A stretch of 64,000 nucleotides of DNA from Deltaproteobacteria bacterium (GCA_013151635.1 JAADHV010000001.1:62001-126000); one strand, 5' to 3'. Positions 26,251 through 35,519 are shown, counted from the first letter of the stretch. Notes: a model not told the origin generated them from the letters alone. Program-made: numbers and translations.

Positions 26251-26360
26251 ACCGAAATGATGTAAGATATAAAAGCCCAATATTACTGTGGTTGTATGCT
26301 TTAAAAGTTTTATGAATAATTGTCCTATCTGATTTTCAACTTAAAAGATGTTGCTCAGAG

Positions 26361-26372
26361 TATACATGTAGT
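26361..26372. repeat. 12-mer TATACATGTAGT, copy 1 (candidate activator site)
   Basis: An exact copy of this 12-mer also occurs at 27587-27598, just upstream of the sigma-54 activator gene. This copy lies about 110 bases upstream of the -24 element of the SDR promoter, a usual distance for an enhancer site. Confidence 0.4.
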
Positions 26373-26470
26373 TTTTTTGATACAGTTTATGGATTGAAGC
26401 ACCACAAGGTTTGTTCCGGCTATATTTTAGATTTATCCACAATTTGGTTTAATTTTACGGATAAACCTGA

Positions 26471-26722
26471 CAATTCAAAAAAAACATTCAACGGTTGGAT
26501 GAATTTCTGAGTCCATTTGAAATTCTTTCATATGATGACAATGCCTCAAGATATTACGGAAGAATTCGTTCCCAGCTTGAAAAGAAAGGGCAGATTATAG
26601 GTCTGTTAGACATGTTAATAGCAGCTCATGCATTGAGTAAAAAATTAATACTAATTTCAAATAATGTTAAAGAATTCAACAGAATAAAATCATTGCGGGT
26701 TGAAAACTGGGTGGAAAAATAA
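26471..26722 (+). pseudogene. vapC: Truncated VapC-type PIN-domain toxin
   Basis: The C-terminal half of a PIN-domain ribonuclease. It shows YYGRIRSQLEKKG, then IIGLLDMLIAAHAL with the conserved Asp, and ends LISNNVKEFNRI with ENWVE. The first 50 or so residues, carrying the catalytic DTN motif, are missing: a TGA lies at 26468 in the same frame. No antitoxin gene is present. The fragment cannot be an active toxin. Confidence 0.75.
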
Positions 26723-26880
26723 AAAAATAAATAGTCTTAAAACCTGCTACAAACACAAGTATGCTGTTTAGAAGGGGAAGGCTCAATTAGTATCAATTTT
26801 TTCCAGTGGACCGCAAAAAGCCGCGGCCACTGAAGAGCACGAACCCCGCGGTCAGAACAAAAGTTAGGCGCAATTGGAAG

Positions 26881-27518
26881 GTGTCTAAAACTAAAAAAAC
26901 AAGAAGAACTCCGTTCAATTTGGTAAAGCAAATGAAATCGTTCAGGAAATAGCAAACAATCCAGAGCTTTTCAAAGCGGTTTTTAGTGGGCTCTATGACA
27001 ATGAATCTGTTGTAAGAATGAGATCAGCGGATGTAGTAGAAAAGATAACTAAAGACAGGCCGGAACTATTATCGGGTTATTCCTCAAAAGTTATTTCCGT
27101 ATTGGAGTCTGCTGAACAGCAGGAAGTTTGCTGGCATATGGCTCAAATCTCGCCACGCCTTGATTTAACCAAAATAGAAGAGAGGCGACTTACTGAATTA
27201 TTAATGAAACTTCTGTCTCATAAAAGCAAAATCGTGAGGGTTTCCGCAATGGATGCCTTGACAAGTTTTGCAGAAAGAAATGAATCAATCTTGAAAGAAG
27301 TCATTGCTCATGAAAATACACCTAATAAAATTTCCCATGACTTTAATCAGAAAAAATACCTGATGACGGAATTCCTTAATCGGGACCCGGAGCGTCCTGC
27401 TTTATGTGACCTCTACAGACTAAAAACTTCAATTCTGCTTCCAGCAGGTCAGCTAAGCAACCTTCAGACCATTATGGAAGTTATCAGGATTTTATCAGGC
27501 GTAACTCATCGGTATTAA
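26881..27518 (+). pseudogene. HEAT-repeat-like protein with N-terminal frameshifts
   Basis: The intact part reads as a helical-repeat protein (ANEIVQEIANNPELF, VVRMRSADVVEKIT, SKIVRVSAMDALTSFAE). It has no in-frame start. A GTG at 26881 with GGAAGG before it gives a good start (MSKTKK). Removing one A from the A7 run at 26893-26899 and one T at about 26919-26921 joins the frames into a plausible QEELRSIGKANEIV. The C-terminal 60 residues also look unlike the rest. A decayed gene is the best reading; expression from 27018 (166 residues) is possible but has no ribosome-binding site. Confidence 0.55.
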
Positions 27519-27586
27519 AAATATTTTATATTTTTCTCGACTTTTATTTTTTAAAGTTTTATATATGGAAGAACTGTAGCAAAATT

Positions 27587-27598
27587 TATACATGTAGT
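27587..27598. repeat. 12-mer TATACATGTAGT, copy 2 (candidate activator site)
   Basis: Exact second copy, 49 bases upstream of the sigma-54 activator start. Close by, ATACGTAGAAT (27606-27616) repeats exactly at 25199-25209, upstream of dctP. Shared words in three control regions of one transport locus suggest a common regulator. Confidence 0.4.
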
Positions 27599-27646
27599 CA
27601 CTTTAATACGTAGAATCAGCAATGCAGTTCATAAAAGGAAATTAAT

Positions 27647-29053
27647 ATGGCAGAAAATAAAAATGAGAGTTCCATACATGAATTACATAAAGAAAATGAA
27701 CTTTATGGACTGGTGTTTGATAATATCAATGCTGGGGTTATCATCATAGATGCAGACGGTTATATCACCCATTTTAATAAACCCTACGGGCGGTTTCTAA
27801 ATCTTGATCCGGATGCCCAGATCGGCAGGCATTGTACCAAAGTTATTGAAAATACCAGAATGCATATTGTTGCAAGGACCGGAAAGGCGGAAATCAATAA
27901 ATCACAGCGCATCAACGGCCATGATATGGTTGTTCAGCGAATTCCCATTAAGAAAGACGGCAGAGTAATTGCGGTCTACGGCCAGGTCATGTTCCGGAAT
28001 GTTGAAGAAGTAAAGGAGCTTGCGGCAAAACTGTCCATGCTTGAATCAAAAGTTCAGCTGTTTGAAAAGGAACTCTTTGACCTTAGGTCGACAAAATATA
28101 CATTCAACTGCATCATCGGGAAGAGTGATGAGATAAAATACCTGAAAGACGAAGCCCGGAATGCAGCATTAAACGATTCAACCGTTTTGATCACAGGGGA
28201 GAGCGGGACCGGCAAGGAGCTTTTCTCCCAGGCAATTCACAATGCGAGCAAAAGAAGACACCACCCGCTTGTACGGATTAACTGCGCGGCAATACCAAAG
28301 GATCTTTTGGAGTCGGAATTGTTCGGGTATGAGGAAGGTGCCTTTACAGGGGCTAAAGTCAAGGGGAAACCCGGCAAATTTGAGCTTGCCAACAATGGCA
28401 CCATATTCCTTGATGAAATCGGCGATCTTCCCCTTGATATGCAGCCCAAGCTGCTTCGGGTCCTTGAAGAGAAGGAATTTGAAAGAATAGGCGGCACTAA
28501 AATCATCAGATCTGATTTCAGGGTGATTTGTGCCACAAATCAAAATCTTGAAGAGTTGATGGAAAAACTAAAATTCAGAAAAGACCTTTTTTATCGCCTG
28601 AATGTCATCCCTATCTATATACCGCCTTTAAGAGAACGACAAAAGGATATCATACCCCTTGCCAGGCATATGTTAAAAAAAATGACCCTGGCAGCTAATC
28701 ATCCACAAATGGATATAGAGAAAAATGCGGCAAAGGAATTAAAAAATTATGACTGGCCCGGTAATGCCCGTGAATTGTCAAATGTTCTGGAACGTGCCAT
28801 GTATTCATCCAGCAACAACACAATTTACAAGGGTGACCTGCCTTTCAATCTGGATTACAGCTCCCACACCCCGGGAAACAAGACAAGCCCCACACTAAAA
28901 AACGCACAGAGCCAGGCCCAGGTAAAAGCCATTTATCAGGCCCTTGCCAAGACAAATTACATCAAGGCCAGGGCCGCAAAACTGCTTGGGATTCACCGGA
29001 CACTTCTGTATAAAAAGATGAAAGAATACAATATCGGACTTAAGCCTGAATAA
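27647..29053 (+). CDS. Sigma-54-dependent transcriptional activator, PAS-AAA-Fis type
   Basis: A 468-residue enhancer-binding protein. A PAS domain fills about residues 15-125. A coiled-coil linker follows. The AAA+ domain is at about 150-390, with Walker A GESGTGKE, the sigma-54 contact loop GAFTGA, Walker B GTIFLDEIGD and arginine finger region FRKDLFYRLNV. A Fis-type helix-turn-helix closes the protein (AAKLLGIHRTLLYKKM). It is divergent from the SDR-TRAP-LIV genes and the region between holds a good -24/-12 promoter. It therefore probably activates that operon when its PAS domain binds an aromatic or organic-acid ligand (inference). Confidence 0.9.
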   Translation: MAENKNESSIHELHKENELYGLVFDNINAGVIIIDADGYITHFNKPYGRFLNLDPDAQIGRHCTKVIENTRMHIVARTGKAEINKSQRINGHDMVVQRIPIKKDGRVIAVYGQVMFRNVEEVKELAAKLSMLESKVQLFEKELFDLRSTKYTFNCIIGKSDEIKYLKDEARNAALNDSTVLITGESGTGKELFSQAIHNASKRRHHPLVRINCAAIPKDLLESELFGYEEGAFTGAKVKGKPGKFELANNGTIFLDEIGDLPLDMQPKLLRVLEEKEFERIGGTKIIRSDFRVICATNQNLEELMEKLKFRKDLFYRLNVIPIYIPPLRERQKDIIPLARHMLKKMTLAANHPQMDIEKNAAKELKNYDWPGNARELSNVLERAMYSSSNNTIYKGDLPFNLDYSSHTPGNKTSPTLKNAQSQAQVKAIYQALAKTNYIKARAAKLLGIHRTLLYKKMKEYNIGLKPE

Positions 29054-29243
29054 CCGGCATGACCGGAGCAGAATGGTTTCTGGCGGCAGAATATTCTGCA
29101 ATTTTCTAACCGGACATCACTGATTTTCCTATCGTTTTTAATTATTAACAGTTTAATATTGAAAATATTTGTAAAACCATATAACCTGGCTATATAATAG
29201 ATAAAAAGAAGCTATTGAAAAATACATTAAGAAGGGGCTTTAA

Positions 29244-29459
29244 GTGGATGCAGTTAAAGCTTGTATTAAGGGGTGGGAAAAAAGGGGTGTTTATGATGAC
29301 CCTAAGTTAACCCAGATTGTAGAGACCTATGAGGACTTAGGCTTTTTGGTCAGACTTGGGCCATTTCAACCGGAAATTAAAGCAGGATGTATAAAATGTT
29401 TTAAAAAGAATCCTGATAAATATAAGGTGGTTTACACAAAAAAAAATGACTCGGAATAA
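29244..29459 (+). CDS. Small hypothetical protein
   Basis: A 71-residue soluble protein starting with GTG after AGAAGGGG. It has two Cys (GCIKCF) near residue 50 and a basic tail. A TATAAT-like -10 lies about 50 bases upstream. I do not recognise the family. It precedes two more small plus-strand genes and may form a short operon with them. Confidence 0.55.
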   Translation: MDAVKACIKGWEKRGVYDDPKLTQIVETYEDLGFLVRLGPFQPEIKAGCIKCFKKNPDKYKVVYTKKNDSE

Positions 29460-29503
29460 AAAAATCGGTATTAAACATTTTTTTTGTAAAAATAGGATGT
29501 TAT

Positions 29504-29689
29504 ATGGCAGATAAAGATAAAAGACAAAAAAGCAGTGAAAAGCAATCCATGCCCCGGACCAAGGTCAAGTTTGAAGTCTATGGAGAAGAGATGATTGAAA
29601 AAGAAGTAAAATCCAGTGGTAACAGCGGTAGAATTTATCTTCCGCCCAACTGGGTCGGCCACACTGTAAAGATCATAAAAGTAGAATAA
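29504..29689 (+). CDS. DUF2080-like small protein
   Basis: A 61-residue protein whose second half reads FEVYGEEMIEKEVK, then SSGNSGRIYLPPNWVGHTV. This resembles DUF2080, described as a putative transposon-encoded small DNA-binding-like family best known from archaea. The match is from memory of the motif. No transposon is seen here. It ends two bases before a GNAT gene, so the two are likely co-translated. Confidence 0.6.
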   Translation: MADKDKRQKSSEKQSMPRTKVKFEVYGEEMIEKEVKSSGNSGRIYLPPNWVGHTVKIIKVE

Positions 29690-29691
29690 CA

Positions 29692-30144
29692 ATGGAGGAC
29701 CTTGTGGAAAACGCAGTCAAGATAAGAGAAATCACTCTTAAGGATGCACAGGCAATACAGAATATAAGAGAGGCGATTTCAGAAGATGATGCAGAAGTCG
29801 ATTTTGTGAAAATTATCGAGCGGCAGATATCTGAGAGCACAGCTAAGTCAAGCCTGGTGGCCTTGATTAATGGAAAAGTGGTGGGATATATGATAAGTAC
29901 AAGCCTTCTTGCAGGCTTTGGAATTAAAAAGAGTGCATGGATAATGGCTATTGGTGTTCATCCTGATTTTATGGGCCAGGGCATTGGATTAAAGCTTGGC
30001 GAAAAGATTTGTGACATTTATAGAGTTAAAGGAATTAGAAATATATACTCGTCTGTCCGCTGGGACTCCACAGATGTTCTTTCCTTTTTTAAAAAACTCG
30101 GGTTTGAAAGAAGCCAGTTTATCAATTTAAAAAAGAAATTGTAG
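29692..30144 (+). CDS. GNAT-family N-acetyltransferase
   Basis: A 150-residue acetyltransferase with acetyl-CoA motif A (VHPDFMGQGIGLKL) and motif B (DVLSFFKKLGFER). The N-terminus VKIREITLKDAQAIQNI is typical of the family. The GTG at 29704 or the ATG at 29692 can be the start. A strong terminator follows. The substrate, a small molecule or a protein, cannot be told. Confidence 0.85.
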   Translation: MEDLVENAVKIREITLKDAQAIQNIREAISEDDAEVDFVKIIERQISESTAKSSLVALINGKVVGYMISTSLLAGFGIKKSAWIMAIGVHPDFMGQGIGLKLGEKICDIYRVKGIRNIYSSVRWDSTDVLSFFKKLGFERSQFINLKKKL

Positions 30145-30152
30145 ATCATAAG

Positions 30153-30190
30153 AAAAGCTGCCGGAACTATTGCACCAGCAGCTTTTTTTT
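30153..30190. terminator. Bidirectional terminator between the GNAT gene and livF (set 3)
   Basis: AAAAGCTGC / GCAGCTTTT is a perfect 9-bp stem with a 16-base loop, followed by a T8 run on the plus strand and by TTTTCTT on the minus strand. It separates the converging GNAT gene and the third LIV operon. Confidence 0.85.
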
Positions 30191-30210
30191 GTATGAATAA
30201 TCAGTTGTTT

Positions 30211-30936
30211 TTACATGCCGAGGTATGCTTTTCTTACATCATCATTGGCCAGAAGATTTTCACCTGTGTCGGTTATTGTAATTGTTCCGTTTTCCATTAC
30301 ATAGCCACGGTGGGCAGCCTTTAGAGCAAGGTTGGCATTCTGTTCAACAATAAAGATGGTGGTTTTCTGCTCCTGGTTTATTTTTTTTATAATACTGAAA
30401 ATCTGTTTGACAATAATGGGGGCAAGTCCAAGGGATGGTTCGTCAAGGAGCAGCACCTTGGGCCTTGACATCAGGGCTCTTGAAATGGCCAGCATCTGCT
30501 GCTCCCCACCGCTTAAGGTGCCTCCGGCCTGGTTTTTCCTGTCCGCAAGAATGGGGAAAAGGTTGTAAACATAGTCAAAATCATTTTTGATTCCTTCTTT
30601 GTCATTTCGCAGGAAAGCTCCCATATCAAGGTTCTCGGCAACTGTAAGGTATGGAAATATCCGCCGGCCTTCCGGCACCTGGCAAATCCCCATTTTAACT
30701 ATAGCATCAGGGCTCTTGCGGGTGATATCCTGCCCTTTGAATATAATCCTGCCCTGTTTGGCAGGAACAACACCGCAGGTGGTCATCAATGTGGTGGACT
30801 TCCCGGCACCATTAGCCCCGATAAGGGAAATAACCTCTCCTTCAGATACCTCAAGGTCAATACCTTTGAGTGCGTGAATATTACCATAATATGTATGTAT
30901 GTTTTTTAATTTAAGCATCTTCAGAATCGTCTCCAA
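30211..30936 (-). CDS. livF: LIV-type ABC transporter ATP-binding protein, LivF type (set 3)
   Basis: A 241-residue ATPase with Walker A GANGAGKST near residue 42, signature LSGGEQQML and Walker B VLLLDEPSLGLAP. The end TGENLLANDDVRKAYLG is typical of LivF. It overlaps the end of livG by 26 bases; a later ATG or GTG a few codons in may be the real start. It is the last gene of the third LIV operon (livK-livH-livM-livG-livF). Confidence 0.9.
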   Translation of the reverse strand: METILKMLKLKNIHTYYGNIHALKGIDLEVSEGEVISLIGANGAGKSTTLMTTCGVVPAKQGRIIFKGQDITRKSPDAIVKMGICQVPEGRRIFPYLTVAENLDMGAFLRNDKEGIKNDFDYVYNLFPILADRKNQAGGTLSGGEQQMLAISRALMSRPKVLLLDEPSLGLAPIIVKQIFSIIKKINQEQKTTIFIVEQNANLALKAAHRGYVMENGTITITDTGENLLANDDVRKAYLGM

Positions 30937-31702
30937 GATAGGCTTTGATTACGTCGGAATTGGACTTCACCTCCCGGGGTGTGCCTTCGGCAATCTTCCT
31001 GCCGTAATCCACAACATGAATATTATCTGACAGGCTCATGACAAGCTTCATGTCATGCTCAATCAGCAAGATGGATAAATCCTCGTTATCCCTCAGCCAG
31101 ATTATGAGTTCATCCAGCTCTTTTGTCTCCTGTGGGTTCATGCCGGCAGCAGGTTCGTCCAGAAGAAGCAGAAACGGATCTGTGGCAAGGGCCCTTGCAA
31201 TTTCAAGCCTTCGCTGGGCACCATAGGGCAGATTAACAGCCATTTCATTCACGTATTTGTCCAATCCTATTTTTTCAAGGATTCTATAACTGTCGGAAAC
31301 CGCCTTTTGCTCTTCATCCTTTTGAGCGGATGGCCTGAGCATGGCGCTGATAATTCCTGATTTCAATCTGCAGTGCCTTCCGATCATGACATTTTCCAGA
31401 ACGGTCATTCCCTCGAAAAGCCTGATATTCTGGAAGGTTCTTGCAAGGCCTTTTTCAGCCACAATATTGGTTTTTAGCCCGTTTAATCTCTGGGTCGGTT
31501 TGCCTGGCGGCGTGATTTCCACATGCCCTTCACTTGGCTCGTAAATACCGGTAATACAATTGAAAAAGGTTGTTTTACCAGCACCATTCGGGCCGATAAG
31601 GGCAGCGATCTGCCCCTTTTCAACAGCAATGTTCACATTGTCCAGGGCTTTTAATCCTCCAAAATTCATTGTGAGGTTCTTTACATTGAGTATAGGTTCC
31701 AT
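30911..31702 (-). CDS. livG: LIV-type ABC transporter ATP-binding protein, LivG type (set 3)
   Basis: A 263-residue ATPase with Walker A GPNGAGKTT near residue 36 and the long LivG linker after it. GLARTFQNIRLFEGMTV follows near 95. The signature is LPYGAQRRLE, a common LivG variant, and Walker B is LLLLDEPAAGMN. It lies four bases after livM. It would pair with LivF of this set and is intact, unlike set 1. Confidence 0.9.
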   Translation of the reverse strand: MEPILNVKNLTMNFGGLKALDNVNIAVEKGQIAALIGPNGAGKTTFFNCITGIYEPSEGHVEITPPGKPTQRLNGLKTNIVAEKGLARTFQNIRLFEGMTVLENVMIGRHCRLKSGIISAMLRPSAQKDEEQKAVSDSYRILEKIGLDKYVNEMAVNLPYGAQRRLEIARALATDPFLLLLDEPAAGMNPQETKELDELIIWLRDNEDLSILLIEHDMKLVMSLSDNIHVVDYGRKIAEGTPREVKSNSDVIKAYLGDDSEDA

Positions 31703-31706
31703 AAAT

Positions 31707-32915
31707 TTATTCTTTTACTTTTTCAAATTTATATGTTTTACGTACACTTTTAATAAGCCCTTCTGGTTTAAATACCATAACAATGACCTGGAGTGCGCCA
31801 AATACGAGCATCCTGTATTCTGCCATCGCCCTTAAATATTCAGGCACCAGGATAAGGACAAGGGCTCCTGCAATAACACCAATGGCAGAGCCCATGCCAC
31901 CTATAACAACAACGCAGAGGATAGTGATGGACTCCCAGATCGTAAAAGACATCGGATTAATATAAGATGTCTTGGCTGCGAAAACGACCCCGCCCAGGGC
32001 AGCCCATGTGGCGCCAAGGGCAAAAGCTGTAAGCTTGGTCTTGACCTTGTCAATTCCCATGGCCTGGCAGGCAATTTCATCATCCCTTAAAGCAATCCAG
32101 GCCCTCCCGATGCGTGAATTTTCAAGCCGGTTAACAAAAAATATGGTTAACAGCACCAGTGCAATAACAATAAAATAAATATAAACAACAGAAGCATGCT
32201 GCTCAAATTGGTAACCGAAGAATGATGGAGCAGGAATATTCGGAATGCCCCTTGGGCCGTTGGAAAAGCTGTCCCAGTTTTCTAAGATAATCCTGATGAT
32301 TTCGCCGAATCCCAGGGTAACGATGGCCAGGTAATCACCTTTCAGTTTAAGTACCGGATACCCTAACATAGTCCCGCAAATTGCACCGAGCATTGCACTT
32401 ATGGGCAGAACCACCCAGAAACTCAGGCCGTAATGAAGGTTCAACAGGGCATAGGCATAGGCACCAACTGCATAAAAGGCTACATATCCAAGATCCAGGA
32501 GGCCTGCAAGCCCTACAACAATATTCAAGCCCAGTCCCAGCATGACATATACAAGGGCTGTAATCATGATGCTTGTGTGGTACATGGGAAAAATGAACGG
32601 ATAAGCAAGAAAAAAGACCCCGACGGCAGCCAGAAACGGATTCCTGAATTTTTCATTTTGAAGAAGTCTGTGGACAACAGGAATATCGTCCTTGACACCT
32701 GTTTTCTTTTTTTCCTCTTTCATCCGTAAAAAATAATTCCAGACCAGTGAAGCCCCAAAGCCTGCAATGCCGACCCAAAGAATATTGCCCCACCTGAAAA
32801 GCACAGTATGCTTTATGGTGTTGATTTTAATAACCATAATCGGAAAGGTCAGCACTATAAACCATAAGGCGATAAAAAATGATTGTTTGATTTCTTTTTT
32901 TGTAACCATAATCAA
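31707..32915 (-). CDS. livM: LIV-type ABC transporter permease, LivM type (set 3)
   Basis: A 402-residue permease with a charged cytosolic stretch near residue 65-90. The LivM domain then runs NIVVGLAGLLDLGYVAFYAV, LKGDYLAIVTLGFGEI and the coupling loop GRAWIALRDDEIACQAMG. This arrangement resembles E. coli LivM. It follows livH by 17 bases and precedes livG. Confidence 0.9.
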   Translation of the reverse strand: MIMVTKKEIKQSFFIALWFIVLTFPIMVIKINTIKHTVLFRWGNILWVGIAGFGASLVWNYFLRMKEEKKKTGVKDDIPVVHRLLQNEKFRNPFLAAVGVFFLAYPFIFPMYHTSIMITALVYVMLGLGLNIVVGLAGLLDLGYVAFYAVGAYAYALLNLHYGLSFWVVLPISAMLGAICGTMLGYPVLKLKGDYLAIVTLGFGEIIRIILENWDSFSNGPRGIPNIPAPSFFGYQFEQHASVVYIYFIVIALVLLTIFFVNRLENSRIGRAWIALRDDEIACQAMGIDKVKTKLTAFALGATWAALGGVVFAAKTSYINPMSFTIWESITILCVVVIGGMGSAIGVIAGALVLILVPEYLRAMAEYRMLVFGALQVIVMVFKPEGLIKSVRKTYKFEKVKE

Positions 32916-32932
32916 CTTTCTAAAAAATGTGG

Positions 32933-33916
32933 TTAGACTTTAGACGTTTCATTTCTGCCCAAAATGCCGGAAGGTCGGAAAATCAGTATAATTACGAGAA
33001 TGACAAAGGCAAATACATCTTCGTACTCACTCCAGAAATAGCCTGTGAAAAGACTTTCTGAAATGCCCAGTACAAGACTTCCCAGAACAGCTCCCGGAAT
33101 ACTGCCTATCCCACCTAATACCGCCGCAATGAACGCCTTAAGCCCTGCTAAGAACCCGATATAAAAATTTATCTGGCCTACATGGCAGGCAATTAAGACA
33201 CCGCCGATAGCTGCAGTGGCTGACCCGACAACAAAGGTTGTTGAAATAACCCGGTTCACATTTATCCCGACAAGTGACGCCATAATCTGATCCTGGGCCG
33301 TGGCTCTCATGGCCTTGCCGATCCTGGTGAATTTAATCAGTATTCCCAAAAGAATCATGACAATTACAGTGGTTGCAATAATGGTCATTTCAACAGAAGT
33401 TATAATGTCGGCAAAGGGTTCCCAGAATTCAAAATCAGGAATCAGGCTTTCAAAAGGAAGAAATCCCGGGGTCTGGGCAAGCATGACATAATTTTGTAAA
33501 AAAAGACTCATTCCAATGGCAGAAATGAGTGCGGAAAGCCTTGGCGCTGTCCTTAATGGCTTATAAGCGATTTTTTCAACGGTAAATCCATAGGCGCAGG
33601 AGTAAAAGATGGCAAAAACAAAGGCAAGGATAACAATAACGGCAGAATTCCAACCCCATAATCCCAGGACAGTTGAAACAATGAGGGCTGTCATGGCACC
33701 AATCATATATATCTCGCCATGGGCAAAATTAATCAGCTCGATAATACCGTAAACCATGGTGTACCCGAGAGCTATCAAGGCATAGATGCTGCCCCTTGTA
33801 AGACCTCCCAGGAGTAGTGCAAAAAAATAGGCAGGGTCTGCGAGCACCTCTTTGATACCGAAAAATCCCAGTATTCCGGTGACTGCAACACCCAGTATAA
33901 TATTAAACAGGCGCAT
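32933..33916 (-). CDS. livH: LIV-type ABC transporter permease, LivH type (set 3)
   Basis: A 327-residue permease. ALIALGYTMVYGIIELINFA near residue 45 and GKAMRATAQDQIMASLVG near 205 are classical LivH motifs, closer to the E. coli protein than the LivH of sets 1 and 2. AAVLGGIGSIPGAVLG follows near residue 265. It is 115 bases downstream of livK, a gap with no terminator I can see. Confidence 0.9.
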   Translation of the reverse strand: MRLFNIILGVAVTGILGFFGIKEVLADPAYFFALLLGGLTRGSIYALIALGYTMVYGIIELINFAHGEIYMIGAMTALIVSTVLGLWGWNSAVIVILAFVFAIFYSCAYGFTVEKIAYKPLRTAPRLSALISAIGMSLFLQNYVMLAQTPGFLPFESLIPDFEFWEPFADIITSVEMTIIATTVIVMILLGILIKFTRIGKAMRATAQDQIMASLVGINVNRVISTTFVVGSATAAIGGVLIACHVGQINFYIGFLAGLKAFIAAVLGGIGSIPGAVLGSLVLGISESLFTGYFWSEYEDVFAFVILVIILIFRPSGILGRNETSKV

Positions 33917-34031
33917 GTTAATTAATTTGAGTCTCCTAAACTTTGTTAAATTTAAGTAAAATTACTGCTTATAAAAACAGGAGCTGCAATATTTTTTTAT
34001 TACGCTCCTGTCTCCATTATGCATTCAGATA

Positions 34032-35150
34032 TTAATTAACCTGCACATATTTCCCGTTTTGAACCTGATATACAGAAAAACCTGCACCCACAACATCACC
34101 GTTTTTATCAAAACCGATTCTTCCTATAGGAGAGTCGATTTTGTTGGCAAACAAGGCTGCACGCATTTTGGTATAATCCAGGGAGCCTGCTTTTTCAGCG
34201 GCATTTGCAAGGGCCTGAACACAGGCATATGCATTAAAAAAGAATGTGCCCGGATCTTCATTGTATTTTTTCTGATGTTTTTTAGTTAATGCAATATGAA
34301 GAGGATTTGAAGATGTTTCATTAGGGCCTGTTGCATAAACACCGTCACCGTATTTTCCGGCCAAGGCTACAAACTCGCTGCCATAGATACCGTCACCGCC
34401 GAAGAAAGTGGTTTTAACTCTTTTCTTTTTGAGAAGTGCGACAATTTTTGATGCGTCAGAGTGATACCCTCCCCACATTGTAACGTCTGCCTTGGATCTT
34501 TTGATTTTCTGTACTATGGCAGAAAAATCAACAGCCCCGGTTGTGATACCTTCAAAAAGAACTATTTCAACGCCTCCGAGTTTGCCAAAGTATTTCCTTG
34601 CAAGTTCCATCTGGCCCTTGCCGTAATCACCTTTGTCATGAATCAAGGCTACTTTTTTGGCATGAAGGTTGTTTTTAACAAAAGAGGTCATAAGATCTGC
34701 CTGGGCGCCATCATAGGAAATGGTTCTAAAAAAGTTGGGCTGTTCGCCTTTAAGGGTCAGATCATTATTGGTTGATGCAGGGGAGATAACCAGAAGTCCT
34801 GCATCCTTGTAAATTTTGTTTGCAGCAATGGTACAGCCGGAACAGACATGACCGACAATCATCTGGGCACCGTCTGATACAAGTTTGGTCGCAACGTTGA
34901 CTGCGACTTCGGGTTTACATACATCATCACCGATCAGCAATTCAACCTTTTTGCCCAGAATACCGCCTTTGGCATTCAGGTCATCGACAGCAATTTCAAC
35001 ACCTCTTACAGAAGAAATTCCATAAGGTGCCAGGTCACCGGAAATAACACCGGCAACACCAATTTTGATTGTATCACCGGCAAAGCTGGGTGCGGTAAAG
35101 CCGATTAAAATTAATAGTGCAAGCGCTAACGTTTTAAAAAATGATTTCAT
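34032..35150 (-). CDS. livK: LIV-type ABC transporter substrate-binding protein (set 3)
   Basis: A 372-residue periplasmic receptor with a signal peptide (residues 1-24, cut after SFA). The mature start TIKIGVAGVISGDLAPYG and the VGHVCSGCTIAA region are typical of branched-chain amino acid receptors. Two Cys in the early part (VCKPE and CSGC) could form the conserved disulfide of LivJ/LivK. It heads the third LIV operon behind a strong promoter. Of the three sets this one looks most like a true branched-chain amino acid system. Confidence 0.88.
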   Translation of the reverse strand: MKSFFKTLALALLILIGFTAPSFAGDTIKIGVAGVISGDLAPYGISSVRGVEIAVDDLNAKGGILGKKVELLIGDDVCKPEVAVNVATKLVSDGAQMIVGHVCSGCTIAANKIYKDAGLLVISPASTNNDLTLKGEQPNFFRTISYDGAQADLMTSFVKNNLHAKKVALIHDKGDYGKGQMELARKYFGKLGGVEIVLFEGITTGAVDFSAIVQKIKRSKADVTMWGGYHSDASKIVALLKKKRVKTTFFGGDGIYGSEFVALAGKYGDGVYATGPNETSSNPLHIALTKKHQKKYNEDPGTFFFNAYACVQALANAAEKAGSLDYTKMRAALFANKIDSPIGRIGFDKNGDVVGAGFSVYQVQNGKYVQVN

Positions 35151-35223
35151 TTTTTTTACTCCCCTCTAGTTTAAATTAACTGGTTAGTACAGCATAACTA
35201 CAATTACAATTATAAGTTTCGCA

Positions 35224-35253
35224 ACTATAAAAAAGATGAATTCCCATAGTCAA
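35224..35253 (-). promoter_or_regulatory. Sigma-70 promoter of LIV set 3
   Basis: On the minus strand TTGACT (35248-35253) and TATAGT (35224-35229) are separated by 18 bases, about 75 bases before livK. The rest of the 369-base gap between livK and the TetR gene shows no gene or clear operator. Confidence 0.65.
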
Positions 35254-35519
35254 GCAAAAAAACTGATTTGGATAAAAAAAATAATGGCCACATGTTCAAA
35301 ACATTAGGAAAATTGCCCCTTTGTCTTGTATATACAGGATAAAGCTACCGAATTTAATTCGTTGGTTTCAGGGTAACTAAAGCCTTTTGAATTAACATGT
35401 AAAATGTCTTAAAAATTTTGCCTGATATGTGATTTTCTATCCCGGGATATTATCTTTATTTTTAAAGACCTCCTTTGCCTTTGCGGTTTATTCCAAATGG
35501 TTCTATAATAGTCTTCATT

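Noticed and set aside
26740..26880. GTTAGGC with nearby GC-rich inverted repeats considered as an integron attC site
   Set aside because: No matching inverse core (GCCTAAC) was found on the left side and no integrase is present, so it is not listed as a feature.
29086..29099. A 14-bp perfect palindrome GCAGAATATTCTGC after the sigma-54 activator gene
   Set aside because: It has no loop or T run for a terminator and no promoter beside it, so nothing can be claimed.
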